Positions 1-7,682 of a stretch of DNA of 32,933 bases are shown here, piece after piece. The notes under the pieces were generated by a model. The model ran no database searches and had not been told where the DNA came from. It was given only the letters and a program-made list of their open reading frames with translations. Position numbers and translations under genes: made by a program. Source of the stretch: Hyphomicrobiales bacterium (GTDB lineage: Bacteria > Pseudomonadota > Alphaproteobacteria > Rhizobiales > Methyloligellaceae); contig JAJFHQ010000071.1 in assembly GCA_021775525.1 (NCBI GenBank), positions 1 through 32,933 of the forward strand. The letters run 5' to 3'. Position 1 is the first letter of the stretch. Each line of letters begins with the position of its first letter.

Positions 1-186
1 GGTCTGAAGCATGATCACTTTCTGCTCAAAACGGAGCCACGGCGGAGTGGTAGCTACACCGGATTATGTGTTGATTGGACGGTCAAAGATGGAGACCGGG
101 GAACGATCCCTGCTAGCTTGGAACCCGACCGTTACGATAACGCGCACTCTCCGGGGACCATACGTCTGATTCATTCTACTAGATAG
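1..186 (+). CDS. possible 3' end of a gene cut by the window edge
   Basis: Frame 1 is open from the first base to a TAG at 184-186, giving 61 codons with no visible start. The translation contains stretches such as TGLCVDWTVKDGDRG and resembles no family I know. Third-position GC is only moderate. An open frame of this length can occur by chance, so this is a weak call. It is followed by the palindromic repeat at 198-225. Confidence 0.3.
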   Translation, partial: GLKHDHFLLKTEPRRSGSYTGLCVDWTVKDGDRGTIPASLEPDRYDNAHSPGTIRLIHSTR

Positions 187-197
187 TCACTATCGGC

Positions 198-225
198 ATG
201 TCCGCTTCTGGCACATAGCGGACAT
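198..225. repeat. TGTCCGCTT palindrome, solitary copy
   Basis: ATGTCCGCT (198-206) and AGCGGACAT (217-225) form a perfect 9-bp inverted repeat around a 10-base loop. The same core recurs near 30.1, 30.7 and 32.7 kb, so this belongs to a dispersed palindromic family. It lies between a possible gene end and the 3' end of mcd and could also act as a transcription stop. Confidence 0.75.
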
Positions 226-288
226 TCCAGCTAGATATGGACCCCGGCTCAAAGCCCGGGTTTCGGGGAATTAGAAGAAAGTGGGCAC

Positions 289-1974
289 CTACCCCTCCAG
301 CACCCGCCGCGCAATCACATTCGCCTGAATCTCCGCAGCACCCTCGAAGATCGAAAGTATCCTAGCATCACAGAGAACCCGGCTCACCGGGTATTCCAGC
401 GCAAAGCCGTTGCCACCGTGGATTTGCAGGGCGTTGTCGGCAGCCGCCCATGCCACACGCGCTGCAAGCAACTTGGCCATGCCGGCTTCCAGATCACAGC
501 GGTGGCCGGCGTCCTTCTCTCGTGCGGCAAAGTATGTGAGCTGGCGGGCGATCATGATCTCCACCGCCATCATCACGATCTTGTCGGAGACGCGCGGGAA
601 AGAAATGATCGCCTTGCCGAATTGCTGGCGCTCCTGCGCATAGCGCAACGCCAGCTCCAACGCGTTCTGCGCCACGCCGATGGAGCGTGCCGCGGTTTGG
701 ATGCGCGCGCCCTCAAAGGTCGCCATCAGCTGCTTGAAGCCTTGTCCCTCCTCGCCGCCAAGCAGCGCATCCGCGGGCACTTCAAAGCCGTCGAACGAGA
801 CGTCATATTCCTTCATGCCGCGGTAGCCGAGCACCTCGATCTCGCCGCCGGTGATATTGTCAGCCGGGAAGGGGTTCTCGTCCGTGCCGCGTGGTTTCGC
901 AGTGAGGAACATGGACAGGCCCTTATAGCCGCTGTCAGCAGGACCGGTGCGCGCCATGAGCGTCATCATGTCGGCGCGGGCCGCGTGGGTGATCCAGGTC
1001 TTCTGTCCCGTGATCCGGTAGACGTCGCCCTCGCGTACGGCACGGGTTTTAATCGAAGCCATGTCGGAGCCAGTGTTGGGCTCGGTGAAAACGGCCGTGG
1101 GGATAATTTCTCCGCTCGCCAGACCGGGCAGCCATTTTTTCTTTTGCGCGTCAGTTCCAGAGCCGAGGATAAGCTCCGCGGCAATCTCGGAGCGGGTGCC
1201 GAGCGACCCAACACCGATATAGCCGCGTGAAAGCTCTTCGGAGACGACGACCATGCTCTCCTTGCCGAGTCCCAGACCCTCATGCTCTTCGGGTATGGTC
1301 AGACCAAAGACGCCGAGTTCCGACATCTTCTTAATCACCTCCATGGGTACATACTCATTGGCGAGGTGCCACTCATGGGCGTGGGGCACGACCTCGGTGT
1401 CGCTGAACCGGCGCATCTCCTCGCGCATGGCTTCATAGGTTTCGTCCAGGCCCGTATCGCCAAAGGTGGCCGCGGCTTCCGCCTGCGTGATAGCCGTTGC
1501 CAGGGCTGCCCGGGCTTGCGGGTTGTTGCCTCCGAGCAGGGCAGACACGGCAGGCGTGGAGAAGCAGGAGGCGATATCGTCCGCGCTCAATCCAAGCTCG
1601 GCCGGACGCACCATCTCGCCCTGGCTCATAGGGATGCCACCTTTGAGCTGGTTCAGATATTCCGCACAGGCGATCTGCACAATCAGGGCTTCCATCTCGC
1701 CAAGGCGTTCGTCCTCCTCCAACGCCCGCGCATAGGCCGCCATCTGCGATAGCGCCTCCACATAGGTCGCGAGCCATGCAAGTCCGTGGGCGGCGTGTTG
1801 TTCACGCTCCAGCGCATGGGTGGAGATTTTCCCGTCCTCGCTCACCATGTCGCAGACAGTGGTTCGGGCCTTGTCCAGCAGAGAGCGCATAGCCTCTGCC
1901 GCATCGGCACCCAGATCGGTCAGGTCGGGAAGTGCGGGACCGGTAGTGCTGTGAGTGTCTTCGGCAAGTGCCAT
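289..1974 (-). CDS. mcd: (2S)-methylsuccinyl-CoA dehydrogenase
   Basis: This FAD-dependent acyl-CoA dehydrogenase would oxidise (2S)-methylsuccinyl-CoA to mesaconyl-CoA in the ethylmalonyl-CoA pathway. The 561-residue protein has an N-terminal extension of about 150 residues ahead of the acyl-CoA dehydrogenase fold, which is a hallmark of Mcd compared with ordinary 380-residue dehydrogenases. The fold is recognised by the FAD/substrate motif FTEPNTGSDM, the C-terminal QIHGGNGF and the IFEGAAEIQ segment. I chose ATG 1974 because GGAGA sits 7-8 bases upstream; a TTG at 1998 would add 8 residues and has no clear ribosome site. The specific assignment rests on the extension plus the nearby ccr and ecm genes. 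A generic long acyl-CoA dehydrogenase is the alternative. Confidence 0.88.
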   Translation of the reverse strand: MALAEDTHSTTGPALPDLTDLGADAAEAMRSLLDKARTTVCDMVSEDGKISTHALEREQHAAHGLAWLATYVEALSQMAAYARALEEDERLGEMEALIVQIACAEYLNQLKGGIPMSQGEMVRPAELGLSADDIASCFSTPAVSALLGGNNPQARAALATAITQAEAAATFGDTGLDETYEAMREEMRRFSDTEVVPHAHEWHLANEYVPMEVIKKMSELGVFGLTIPEEHEGLGLGKESMVVVSEELSRGYIGVGSLGTRSEIAAELILGSGTDAQKKKWLPGLASGEIIPTAVFTEPNTGSDMASIKTRAVREGDVYRITGQKTWITHAARADMMTLMARTGPADSGYKGLSMFLTAKPRGTDENPFPADNITGGEIEVLGYRGMKEYDVSFDGFEVPADALLGGEEGQGFKQLMATFEGARIQTAARSIGVAQNALELALRYAQERQQFGKAIISFPRVSDKIVMMAVEIMIARQLTYFAAREKDAGHRCDLEAGMAKLLAARVAWAAADNALQIHGGNGFALEYPVSRVLCDARILSIFEGAAEIQANVIARRVLEG

Positions 1975-2232
1975 GGGTAACGTCTCCGCGAGGCTCAAAG
2001 CTTAGTGTGCAGTGCAGCATAAATGTTTTGTCGGCCCGGGCAATGCCCCTTTTAGGGGAGGGTCTCCGGGCAAGCATGACTGGCAGGCAATTCTTTATCT
2101 GATTGCATGGAAATAATTGATTCAATCATCGGTTGTGTGCGTCATGCGATTCAGACATATTTACGAATTGTTAACCATGCGGGGCGTTAGGTTAAGCATG
2201 GATAGCAGTGAATAGTGGGGACAGTCAGAAGC
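1975..2232. promoter_or_regulatory. divergent intergenic region of mcd and the flippase-like gene
   Basis: These 258 bases separate two divergent starts and must hold both promoters. Visible elements are an ATTGA-T-TCAAT inverted repeat at 2116-2126 and a CAATTCTTT...TTGCA stretch just before it. The latter loosely resembles the TAATTCTT...TGCAA repeats in front of ccr. No promoter hexamers could be assigned with confidence. Confidence 0.35.
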
Positions 2233-3237
2233 ATGTCGATTCACGACACTGTGTTGCCATGTGCGGGTGTAACTGCAGATGGCGAAAGCACGAAAACTAC
2301 CCTGCCGGAAGGGCTGCTTTTCGACGGACAGCTCTTCAAGGTCTGTGTCGGGCTTTCTCTTCTGCTCGTCCTGTTCGCGTGGTTCGACGTTTCGGTAATC
2401 TTGCAAAAACTTTTTACCATCGACGCCCGCTTCGTGATGCTAGCGATCGGCATTTTTATCCTGCAATTCGCTCTTTCCTGCCTTAGATGGGTTTTCATAC
2501 TTGGCCGTCAGGACGCAGCTATTGGGTCACGCAATGCGCTGTCGATCTATGGAATTGGAACGCTTGCCAACCTTTTCCTGGTGACATCACTTGCCGGCAT
2601 GTCAGTACGTGCCGTACTTCTGCTGCGCGCAGGGGCGGGATTGTCCGGCGCAATTGCCTCCATCACAGCAGAACGTATCGCAGCGATTGTCGGTCTTGGA
2701 GTTTGCGGTATTGCGGGGGTCGTCTTTGCTCTCCCGGAACTTCAAGTGCTGTTTGGCAAGTGGGTGGATGTGCGTATGGCCATGATTTTTGCAACCGGGC
2801 TTGCTTTACTGGCCGGCGTCATTACCCTTCTCATCTTGAAGCTGAAAAAGTTGAGGAACTTTGGTCAACAGGTCTGGATGGCATTTTCCTCGCCTCTTCA
2901 GACCATATTGCTGATCTTGTTAAGCGCCTGTGTCGTGCTGCTCGGTTTCGCCGGAATGGCAGCGCTGGCCTTCGGGATGGGGCTTTCCATTGATCCCCTG
3001 TTCTTCGTGTCTGTCATGCCTGCCATTGCACTCATCTCCGCATTGCCGATCAGCGTCGGAGGCTGGGGCGTGCGCGAGGGCGCCATGGTGGCAGGCCTGT
3101 CCATCTTTTCCATTGCCCCCGATACGGCCATTGCCCTGTCGATTTCATACGGGCTTGGCGGCCTGCTTGTTGCCCTGCTGTTCGGGGCTGGCCTCTCGCT
3201 TGCCGGGCATGAGTCACTCAAGGTGAACGAAGGCTAG
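2233..3237 (+). CDS. flippase-like integral membrane protein (LPG synthase TM domain / UPF0104 family)
   Basis: The 334-residue protein is hydrophobic, with about eight membrane segments, and contains GGWGVREG, the conserved signature of the lysylphosphatidylglycerol-synthase transmembrane (flippase-like) family. It has only the membrane domain and no aminoacyl-transfer C-terminal domain, so lipid or polyprenyl-linked substrate translocation is more likely than lipid aminoacylation. The substrate is unknown. ATG 2233 is preferred, with GGGGA about 11 bases upstream; an in-frame GTG at 2215 has no ribosome site. It is transcribed divergently from mcd and ends convergently with ccr, with no clear metabolic link to either. 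Confidence 0.75.
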   Translation: MSIHDTVLPCAGVTADGESTKTTLPEGLLFDGQLFKVCVGLSLLLVLFAWFDVSVILQKLFTIDARFVMLAIGIFILQFALSCLRWVFILGRQDAAIGSRNALSIYGIGTLANLFLVTSLAGMSVRAVLLLRAGAGLSGAIASITAERIAAIVGLGVCGIAGVVFALPELQVLFGKWVDVRMAMIFATGLALLAGVITLLILKLKKLRNFGQQVWMAFSSPLQTILLILLSACVVLLGFAGMAALAFGMGLSIDPLFFVSVMPAIALISALPISVGGWGVREGAMVAGLSIFSIAPDTAIALSISYGLGGLLVALLFGAGLSLAGHESLKVNEG

Positions 3238-3314
3238 TTCAGACCACGCCTTTATCGAGGACAGCGGCGGACTGCCGGAGAAGCCGGTGGGGTAAGGCCG
3301 TTGATACGCGTGTT

Positions 3315-4613
3315 CTAAGCCGCCGCGCCCTTGCCGGCCTCAATCACATCATCAAGCGTCTTGAGCCCCGCGCAGGGCGCATTCACCAGTACCGCCATGT
3401 TTCCCGGCGCGTGTTCGTTGTTCCACATGCGCGTGTGTGCCTTGGGGATTTGCGCCCATGGGAACAGTTCCGACATGCACGGGTCGATGCGCCGTTCAAT
3501 GACCAGCCGGTTGGCCTGGGCCGCCTGCTTCAGGTGGGCAAAGTGCGAACCCTGGATACGCTTCTGATGCATCCACACATAGCGCGCATCCATAGTGATT
3601 TTATAGCCCGTGGTACCGGCGCAAAACACGACCATGCCGCCGCGCTTCACCACGAAGGTCGAGACCGGGAAAGTGGCTTCGCCGGGGTGTTCAAACACGA
3701 AGTCCACATTGTTGCCCTTGCCTGTCACGTCCCATATGGCCGCGCCGAATTTGCGCGCCTCTTTGAACCATTTGCCATAGGCCTCGGAATTGACCTCCGC
3801 CAGCTCGCCCCAGCAATCGAATTTTTTGCGGTTGATGACGCCCTTGGCGCCGAGCGAGAGCACAAAGTCTTTCTTGTCGTCTTCTGAAATAACCCCGATG
3901 GCATTGGCCCCGGCGGTCGCGCAAATCTGCACAGCCATAGAGCCAAGGCCACCACTTGCGCCCCACACCAGCACATTGTGCCCGGGCCGCAGGATATGTG
4001 GCCGGTGGCCGAACAGCATCCGGTATGCGGTCGCCAGGGTGAGCGTGTAGCAAGCACTTTCTTCCCAGCTCAGATGCTGGGGGCGGGGCATGAGTTGCTG
4101 CGCCTGAACCCGTGTGAACTGTCCGAAGGAGCCGTCCGGCGTCTCGTAGCCCCAGATGCGCTGGGTGTTCGACAGCATCGGGTCGCCGCCGTTACACTCC
4201 TCATCGTCCCCGTCATCCTGATTGCAATGAATGACAACTTCATCGCCAACCTTCCAGTTGTTCACTTTGGAGCCGACGGCCCAGACAATGCCGGATGCGT
4301 CGGAGCCGGCAACATGAAACGGGTTCTTATGGCCATCGAGCGGTGAGATCGGCTCACCCAGTGCGGCCCATACGCCATTGTAGTTCACACCAGCCGCCAT
4401 CACGAGCACCAGCACATCGTGGCTGTCCAATTCCCAGGTGGGCACGACCTCGAGCTGCATGGCGTCTTCGGGCGGCCCGTGGCGGTCCTGGCGGATGGCC
4501 CAGGCATGCATGTTTTTCGGGACATGGCCGAGCGGAGGGATCTCACCGATGTCATAAAGGTCCTTGTAGTCGCCCTCTGGCTTGGGAACTTCCGCCAGTG
4601 CCGGTTTGCTCAT
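3315..4613 (-). CDS. ccr: crotonyl-CoA carboxylase/reductase
   Basis: Ccr carries out the NADPH-dependent reductive carboxylation of crotonyl-CoA to (2S)-ethylmalonyl-CoA, the committed step of the ethylmalonyl-CoA pathway. The 432-residue length matches the family. The medium-chain dehydrogenase/reductase fold shows GVNYNGVWAALG near the N-terminus, a Rossmann motif WGASGGLGSMAVQ, and RIQGSHFAH in the C-terminal third. The asparagine of VNYN and the histidines of SHFAH lie where the family has its CO2-binding residues, judged from memory and not from an alignment. A strong GGGGGAGGG ribosome site precedes ATG 4613. Its promoter region is shared with the divergent GFA-like gene and is rich in TTGC/GCAA repeats. 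Confidence 0.95.
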   Translation of the reverse strand: MSKPALAEVPKPEGDYKDLYDIGEIPPLGHVPKNMHAWAIRQDRHGPPEDAMQLEVVPTWELDSHDVLVLVMAAGVNYNGVWAALGEPISPLDGHKNPFHVAGSDASGIVWAVGSKVNNWKVGDEVVIHCNQDDGDDEECNGGDPMLSNTQRIWGYETPDGSFGQFTRVQAQQLMPRPQHLSWEESACYTLTLATAYRMLFGHRPHILRPGHNVLVWGASGGLGSMAVQICATAGANAIGVISEDDKKDFVLSLGAKGVINRKKFDCWGELAEVNSEAYGKWFKEARKFGAAIWDVTGKGNNVDFVFEHPGEATFPVSTFVVKRGGMVVFCAGTTGYKITMDARYVWMHQKRIQGSHFAHLKQAAQANRLVIERRIDPCMSELFPWAQIPKAHTRMWNNEHAPGNMAVLVNAPCAGLKTLDDVIEAGKGAAA

Positions 4614-4655
4614 AATTTCACCCTCCCCCGATAAAGATTCGCCCTAATTGCCTAA

Positions 4656-4727
4656 ATTATTGCGTTGCGGCATAATTCTTGTGCAAAATATGCGGCAATG
4701 CAATAATTCTTTTTGCAACGCAGCAAT
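4656..4727. promoter_or_regulatory. repeat-rich divergent operator region of ccr
   Basis: The ccr/GFA intergenic DNA contains ATTATTGCGTTGC (4656-4668) and its near-inverse GCAACGCAGCAAT (4715-4727), matching at 11 of 13 positions. Within it, TAATTCTTGTGCAA (4673-4686) is repeated as TAATTCTTTTTGCAA (4704-4718), about three helical turns apart on the same face. Short-chain acyl-CoA regulators of the RamB/ScfR type are known to use TTTGCAA-like sites at such promoters in alphaproteobacteria. That a relative binds here is an inference. Confidence 0.6.
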
Positions 4728-4764
4728 ATCAGATCCGAAGCATCTGGTATTCAGGGAGGGAATT

Positions 4765-5190
4765 GTGAGCTCAAGCGGGAAACAGACCGGGCGATGTCTT
4801 TGCGGCAAAGTGACATACAAATTACCCGAACCTGCTGATGAAGTGGGTGCGTGCCACTGTGACAGTTGCCGCCGTTGGACAGGTGGTCCGTTCATGGCGC
4901 TGGGCGGCGAACATAAGGCCGAATTTGAGGGCGAAGAGCATATTGTCAATTACCGCTCTTCGGACTGGGCCGAACGTGGTTTCTGCGGTGCTTGCGGAAC
5001 AACCCTGTATTACCGGCTGCTCTCGACGGGACAGACCATCATGAGTGCCGGCACGCTTGATGATCAGTCAGGGCTGGCATTCACGGATCAGGTATTCATT
5101 GATGAGAAGCCGGATTATTACAGCTTTACCAATGAGACGAAAAACATGACGGGTGAGGAGTTGTTCGCCATGTATGCGCCGGAGGAATAG
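4765..5190 (+). CDS. GFA/CENP-V family zinc protein
   Basis: The 141-residue protein has the zinc-ligand pattern of the GFA (glutathione-dependent formaldehyde-activating enzyme-like) family: GRCLCGKV near the N-terminus, CHCDSCRRWTGG about 25 residues later, and FCGACGTTLYYR in the middle. Family membership is clear, but members have diverse and mostly unproven roles, so a formaldehyde-glutathione activity should not be assumed. GTG 4765 is chosen because GGGAGGG lies 4 bases upstream and the family homology begins there; the upstream in-frame extension runs through the promoter repeats and does not look coding. It is divergent from ccr and shares its control region. Confidence 0.82.
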   Translation: MSSSGKQTGRCLCGKVTYKLPEPADEVGACHCDSCRRWTGGPFMALGGEHKAEFEGEEHIVNYRSSDWAERGFCGACGTTLYYRLLSTGQTIMSAGTLDDQSGLAFTDQVFIDEKPDYYSFTNETKNMTGEELFAMYAPEE

Positions 5191-5389
5191 GCTTTGAAGC
5201 GGACTTTGGCCGCCAGCAAAGGGGGTTTGGTTGTGAAATTCGCCTCTGGAGAAAGCTGCGTCAGCACTTGGCATTGCGGGCCCGCATGCGTCATAGTTGG
5301 GTCTCCTCCGGCCCAAGCTGCCGAGGCCACGGAGGCAGGTGTTCGCGTGAACGAGCAATCGGCAGCCAACTCCTCAAGGGAGACATCAC

Positions 5390-5641
5390 ATGGGCCTGGA
5401 AGCTCTTGTCGTACTCATCGTCGTCGGTTTGATCGCGGGCTGGCTTGCCGGACAGATCATGAAGGGGGCGGGATTCGGCCTCGTCGGAAATATCATTGTC
5501 GGCATCGTCGGTGCATTTATCGGCACGTTCGTGCTGGGCGCACTTGGCATCTCGCTTGGTGCGGGTATCGTCGGCTCGGTTATCTCCGCATTGATCGGAG
5601 CCTGCCTGCTCCTGTTCATTGTTGGGCTGGTAAAGCGCTGA
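5390..5641 (+). CDS. GlsB/YeaQ/YmgE-type small membrane protein
   Basis: The 83-residue protein is made of three hydrophobic, glycine-rich segments: VVGLIAGWLAGQIMKG, then GNIIVGIVGAFIGTFVLG, then a C-terminal helix. This is the layout of the GlsB/YeaQ/YmgE (transglycosylase-associated) family, which is often stress-induced and of unknown mechanism. AGGGAGA precedes ATG 5390. The 199 bases upstream, after the GFA gene, hold no gene that I can see. It lies 58 bases upstream of ecm on the same strand. Confidence 0.85.
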   Translation: MGLEALVVLIVVGLIAGWLAGQIMKGAGFGLVGNIIVGIVGAFIGTFVLGALGISLGAGIVGSVISALIGACLLLFIVGLVKR

Positions 5642-5660
5642 CGCAAAAATTACGCGGTGC

Positions 5661-5692
5661 GCTCCCCTCTGTTGTTCTGTTTAGAGGGGGGC
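5661..5692 (+). promoter_or_regulatory. hairpin covering the ecm ribosome binding site
   Basis: GCTCCCCTCT (5661-5670) pairs with AGAGGGGGGC (5683-5692) through 10 base pairs, including one T-G wobble, around a 12-base loop. The right arm is the ecm Shine-Dalgarno sequence, 8 bases before ATG 5700. As RNA this would hide the ribosome site. No U-run follows, so a translational switch or attenuating structure is more likely than a terminator. Confidence 0.6.
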
Positions 5693-5699
5693 GACCGTA

Positions 5700-7661
5700 A
5701 TGCCCGGTTCCACGAAAAATCGTGATCGCCCCTGGCTGATCCGCACCTATTCAGGCCACTCGACGGCCGAAGCCTCCAACGAACTCTACCGCAAGAATCT
5801 CGCCGCAGGTCAGACGGGCCTGTCCGTCGCCTTCGATCTGCCGACGCAGACGGGCTATGACGCCGATCATATTCTGGCGCGCGGCGAAGTCGGTAAGGTT
5901 GGCGTTCCCATTTCGCACCTGGGGGACATGAAGGCCCTGTTCGAGGGCATTCCGCTCGAGCAGATGAACACCTCCATGACCATCAACGCGACGGCGCCCT
6001 GGCTGCTGGCGCTCTACGTGGCGGCGGCCGAGGAACAAGGCGCGGATGTCACCAAGCTCACTGGTACTGTGCAGAACGATCTCATCAAGGAATATCTCTC
6101 GCGCGGGACGTACGTGTTCCCGCCGGAGCCGAGCCTGAAGCTCATCAAGGATGTAATCTGCTACGCCTACACCCACATCCCGAAATGGAACCCGACCAAT
6201 GTGTGCTCCTACCATTTGCAGGAAGCGGGTGCCACGCCGGTGCAGGAACTCTCCTATGCGCTGGCAACGGCCATTGCGGTGCTGGATACGGTGCGCGCCT
6301 CGGGCGAGGTGAGCGATGAGGACTTCCCAAACGTCGTCGGGCGTATTTCCTTCTTCGTCAATGCCGGGCTGCGCTTCGTCACCGAGATGTGCAAGATGCG
6401 CGCCTTCGTCGATTTGTGGGATGAGATTTGCGAGACGCGCTACGGTGTGGAAGACCCGAAGTTGCGGCGCTTTCGCTACGGCGTGCAGGTGAACTCATTG
6501 GGCCTCACCGAGCCGCAGCCGGAAAATAACGTCTACCGTATTCTGCTTGAGATGCTTGCCGTCGTGCTGTCGAAAAAGGCCCGCGCCCGCGCCGTGCAAC
6601 TGCCAGCCTGGAACGAAGCGTTGGGTCTGCCGCGTCCCTGGGACCAGCAATGGTCGATCCGCATGCAGCAGATTGTGGCCTATGAGACCGATCTGCTGGA
6701 GTTCGGCGACATCTTCGATGGGTCAAAAGTGATCGACGCCAGGGTCGAGGAACTGAAAGAGCAGGCCCGCGCGGAACTGGCGAAGATCGAAAAAATGGGC
6801 GGTGCGGTTGCTTCCATCGACTATATGAAATCAGAACTGGTGAAGGCCAACACCGCGCGGCTCACAACCATCGAGAGCGGCGAGCAAATCGTCGTCGGCG
6901 TCAACAAGTGGACCGAGTCTGAACCCTCTCCCCTGTCGGGGGAGGCCGGGGGCATCGTTACAGTGCCCGAGACCGTCGAGCTTGGGCAGATTGCGCGGCT
7001 GAAAGACTGGCGCGCCAACCGTGATGACAAAGCTGTTGCAGCGGCGTTGGCCGATCTCAAATCGTCAGCCGAGGATGATCGCAATATCATGGAAGCTTCC
7101 ATTCAATGCGCCAAGGCTGGCGTTACCACCGGGGAGTGGGGCGGGACACTGCGGGACGTGTTCGGGGAATATCGCGCACCTACGGGCGTGAGCGATACGC
7201 CTTGCGGGAAGGAAATCACGCTTGATGACTTGCGTGAAAAAGTAAAAGCGGCGTCGGGCAAGCTCGGTCGCACGCTCACCTTCCTTGTCGGCAAGCCCGG
7301 ACTGGACGGGCATTCAAACGGCGCTGAGCAGATCGCCGTGCGCGCCCGAGATATCGGCATGGATGTGGTGTATGAGGGCATTCGACTGACACCGGAAGAA
7401 ATCGTTGATGCCGCGCAAGCGCAAAATGCCCATGTGGTGGGGCTGTCAATCCTGTCCGGCTCTCACGTGCCGCTGGTACGGGATGTCATGGCGCTCATGC
7501 GGGAGCGGGGTATGGATGCTGTGCCCGTCATCGTCGGCGGGATTATTCCTGAAGGCGATGAAAACATCCTCCGCCAAGTGGGCGTATCGCGCATTTACAC
7601 GCCGAAGGATTTCCAGCTCAATGCGATCATGGGAGATATTGTGGAGTTGGCGGGTGGGTGA
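5700..7661 (+). CDS. ecm: ethylmalonyl-CoA mutase (B12-dependent)
   Basis: Ecm rearranges (2R)-ethylmalonyl-CoA to (2S)-methylsuccinyl-CoA, the substrate of Mcd encoded 4 kb away. The 653-residue chain is shorter than methylmalonyl-CoA mutase (about 710) and starts almost directly with RPWLIRTYSGHSTAEASN, as Ecm does. The catalytic barrel fills the first two thirds. The C-terminal cobalamin domain shows DGHSNG with D536, H538 and G541 (the D-x-H-x-x-G motif), then GLSILSGSH and VGGIIP. The ribosome site GAGGGGGG lies within a hairpin. The last residues are LAGG; a second, diverged copy of this 3' end lies 864 bp downstream and ends LAGAIRE, so the present C-terminus may be the product of a rearrangement. 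Confidence 0.95.
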   Translation: MPGSTKNRDRPWLIRTYSGHSTAEASNELYRKNLAAGQTGLSVAFDLPTQTGYDADHILARGEVGKVGVPISHLGDMKALFEGIPLEQMNTSMTINATAPWLLALYVAAAEEQGADVTKLTGTVQNDLIKEYLSRGTYVFPPEPSLKLIKDVICYAYTHIPKWNPTNVCSYHLQEAGATPVQELSYALATAIAVLDTVRASGEVSDEDFPNVVGRISFFVNAGLRFVTEMCKMRAFVDLWDEICETRYGVEDPKLRRFRYGVQVNSLGLTEPQPENNVYRILLEMLAVVLSKKARARAVQLPAWNEALGLPRPWDQQWSIRMQQIVAYETDLLEFGDIFDGSKVIDARVEELKEQARAELAKIEKMGGAVASIDYMKSELVKANTARLTTIESGEQIVVGVNKWTESEPSPLSGEAGGIVTVPETVELGQIARLKDWRANRDDKAVAAALADLKSSAEDDRNIMEASIQCAKAGVTTGEWGGTLRDVFGEYRAPTGVSDTPCGKEITLDDLREKVKAASGKLGRTLTFLVGKPGLDGHSNGAEQIAVRARDIGMDVVYEGIRLTPEEIVDAAQAQNAHVVGLSILSGSHVPLVRDVMALMRERGMDAVPVIVGGIIPEGDENILRQVGVSRIYTPKDFQLNAIMGDIVELAGG

Positions 7662-7682
7662 TCTAGTCAGCGATCGAGTTGA

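Noticed and set aside
418..1230. Long plus-strand open frame (270 codons)
   Set aside because: It lies opposite mcd, where GC-rich third positions keep the antisense frame open; no domain or ribosome site supports it.
4648..4764. N-terminal extension of the GFA-like protein to an upstream start
   Set aside because: This stretch is the repeat-rich promoter; the family homology and a strong ribosome site both start at GTG 4765.
5194..5700. Plus-strand frame of 168 codons overlapping the GlsB-like gene
   Set aside because: It overlaps a clear membrane-protein gene in another frame and has no recognisable domain.
6916..6952. A CTCTCCCC/GGGGGAG palindrome inside ecm, resembling an intergenic repeat inserted in frame
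   Set aside because: The encoded EPSPLSGEAGG segment fits the linker region that I remember in other Ecm proteins (EPSPL is usual), so it is probably normal coding sequence.
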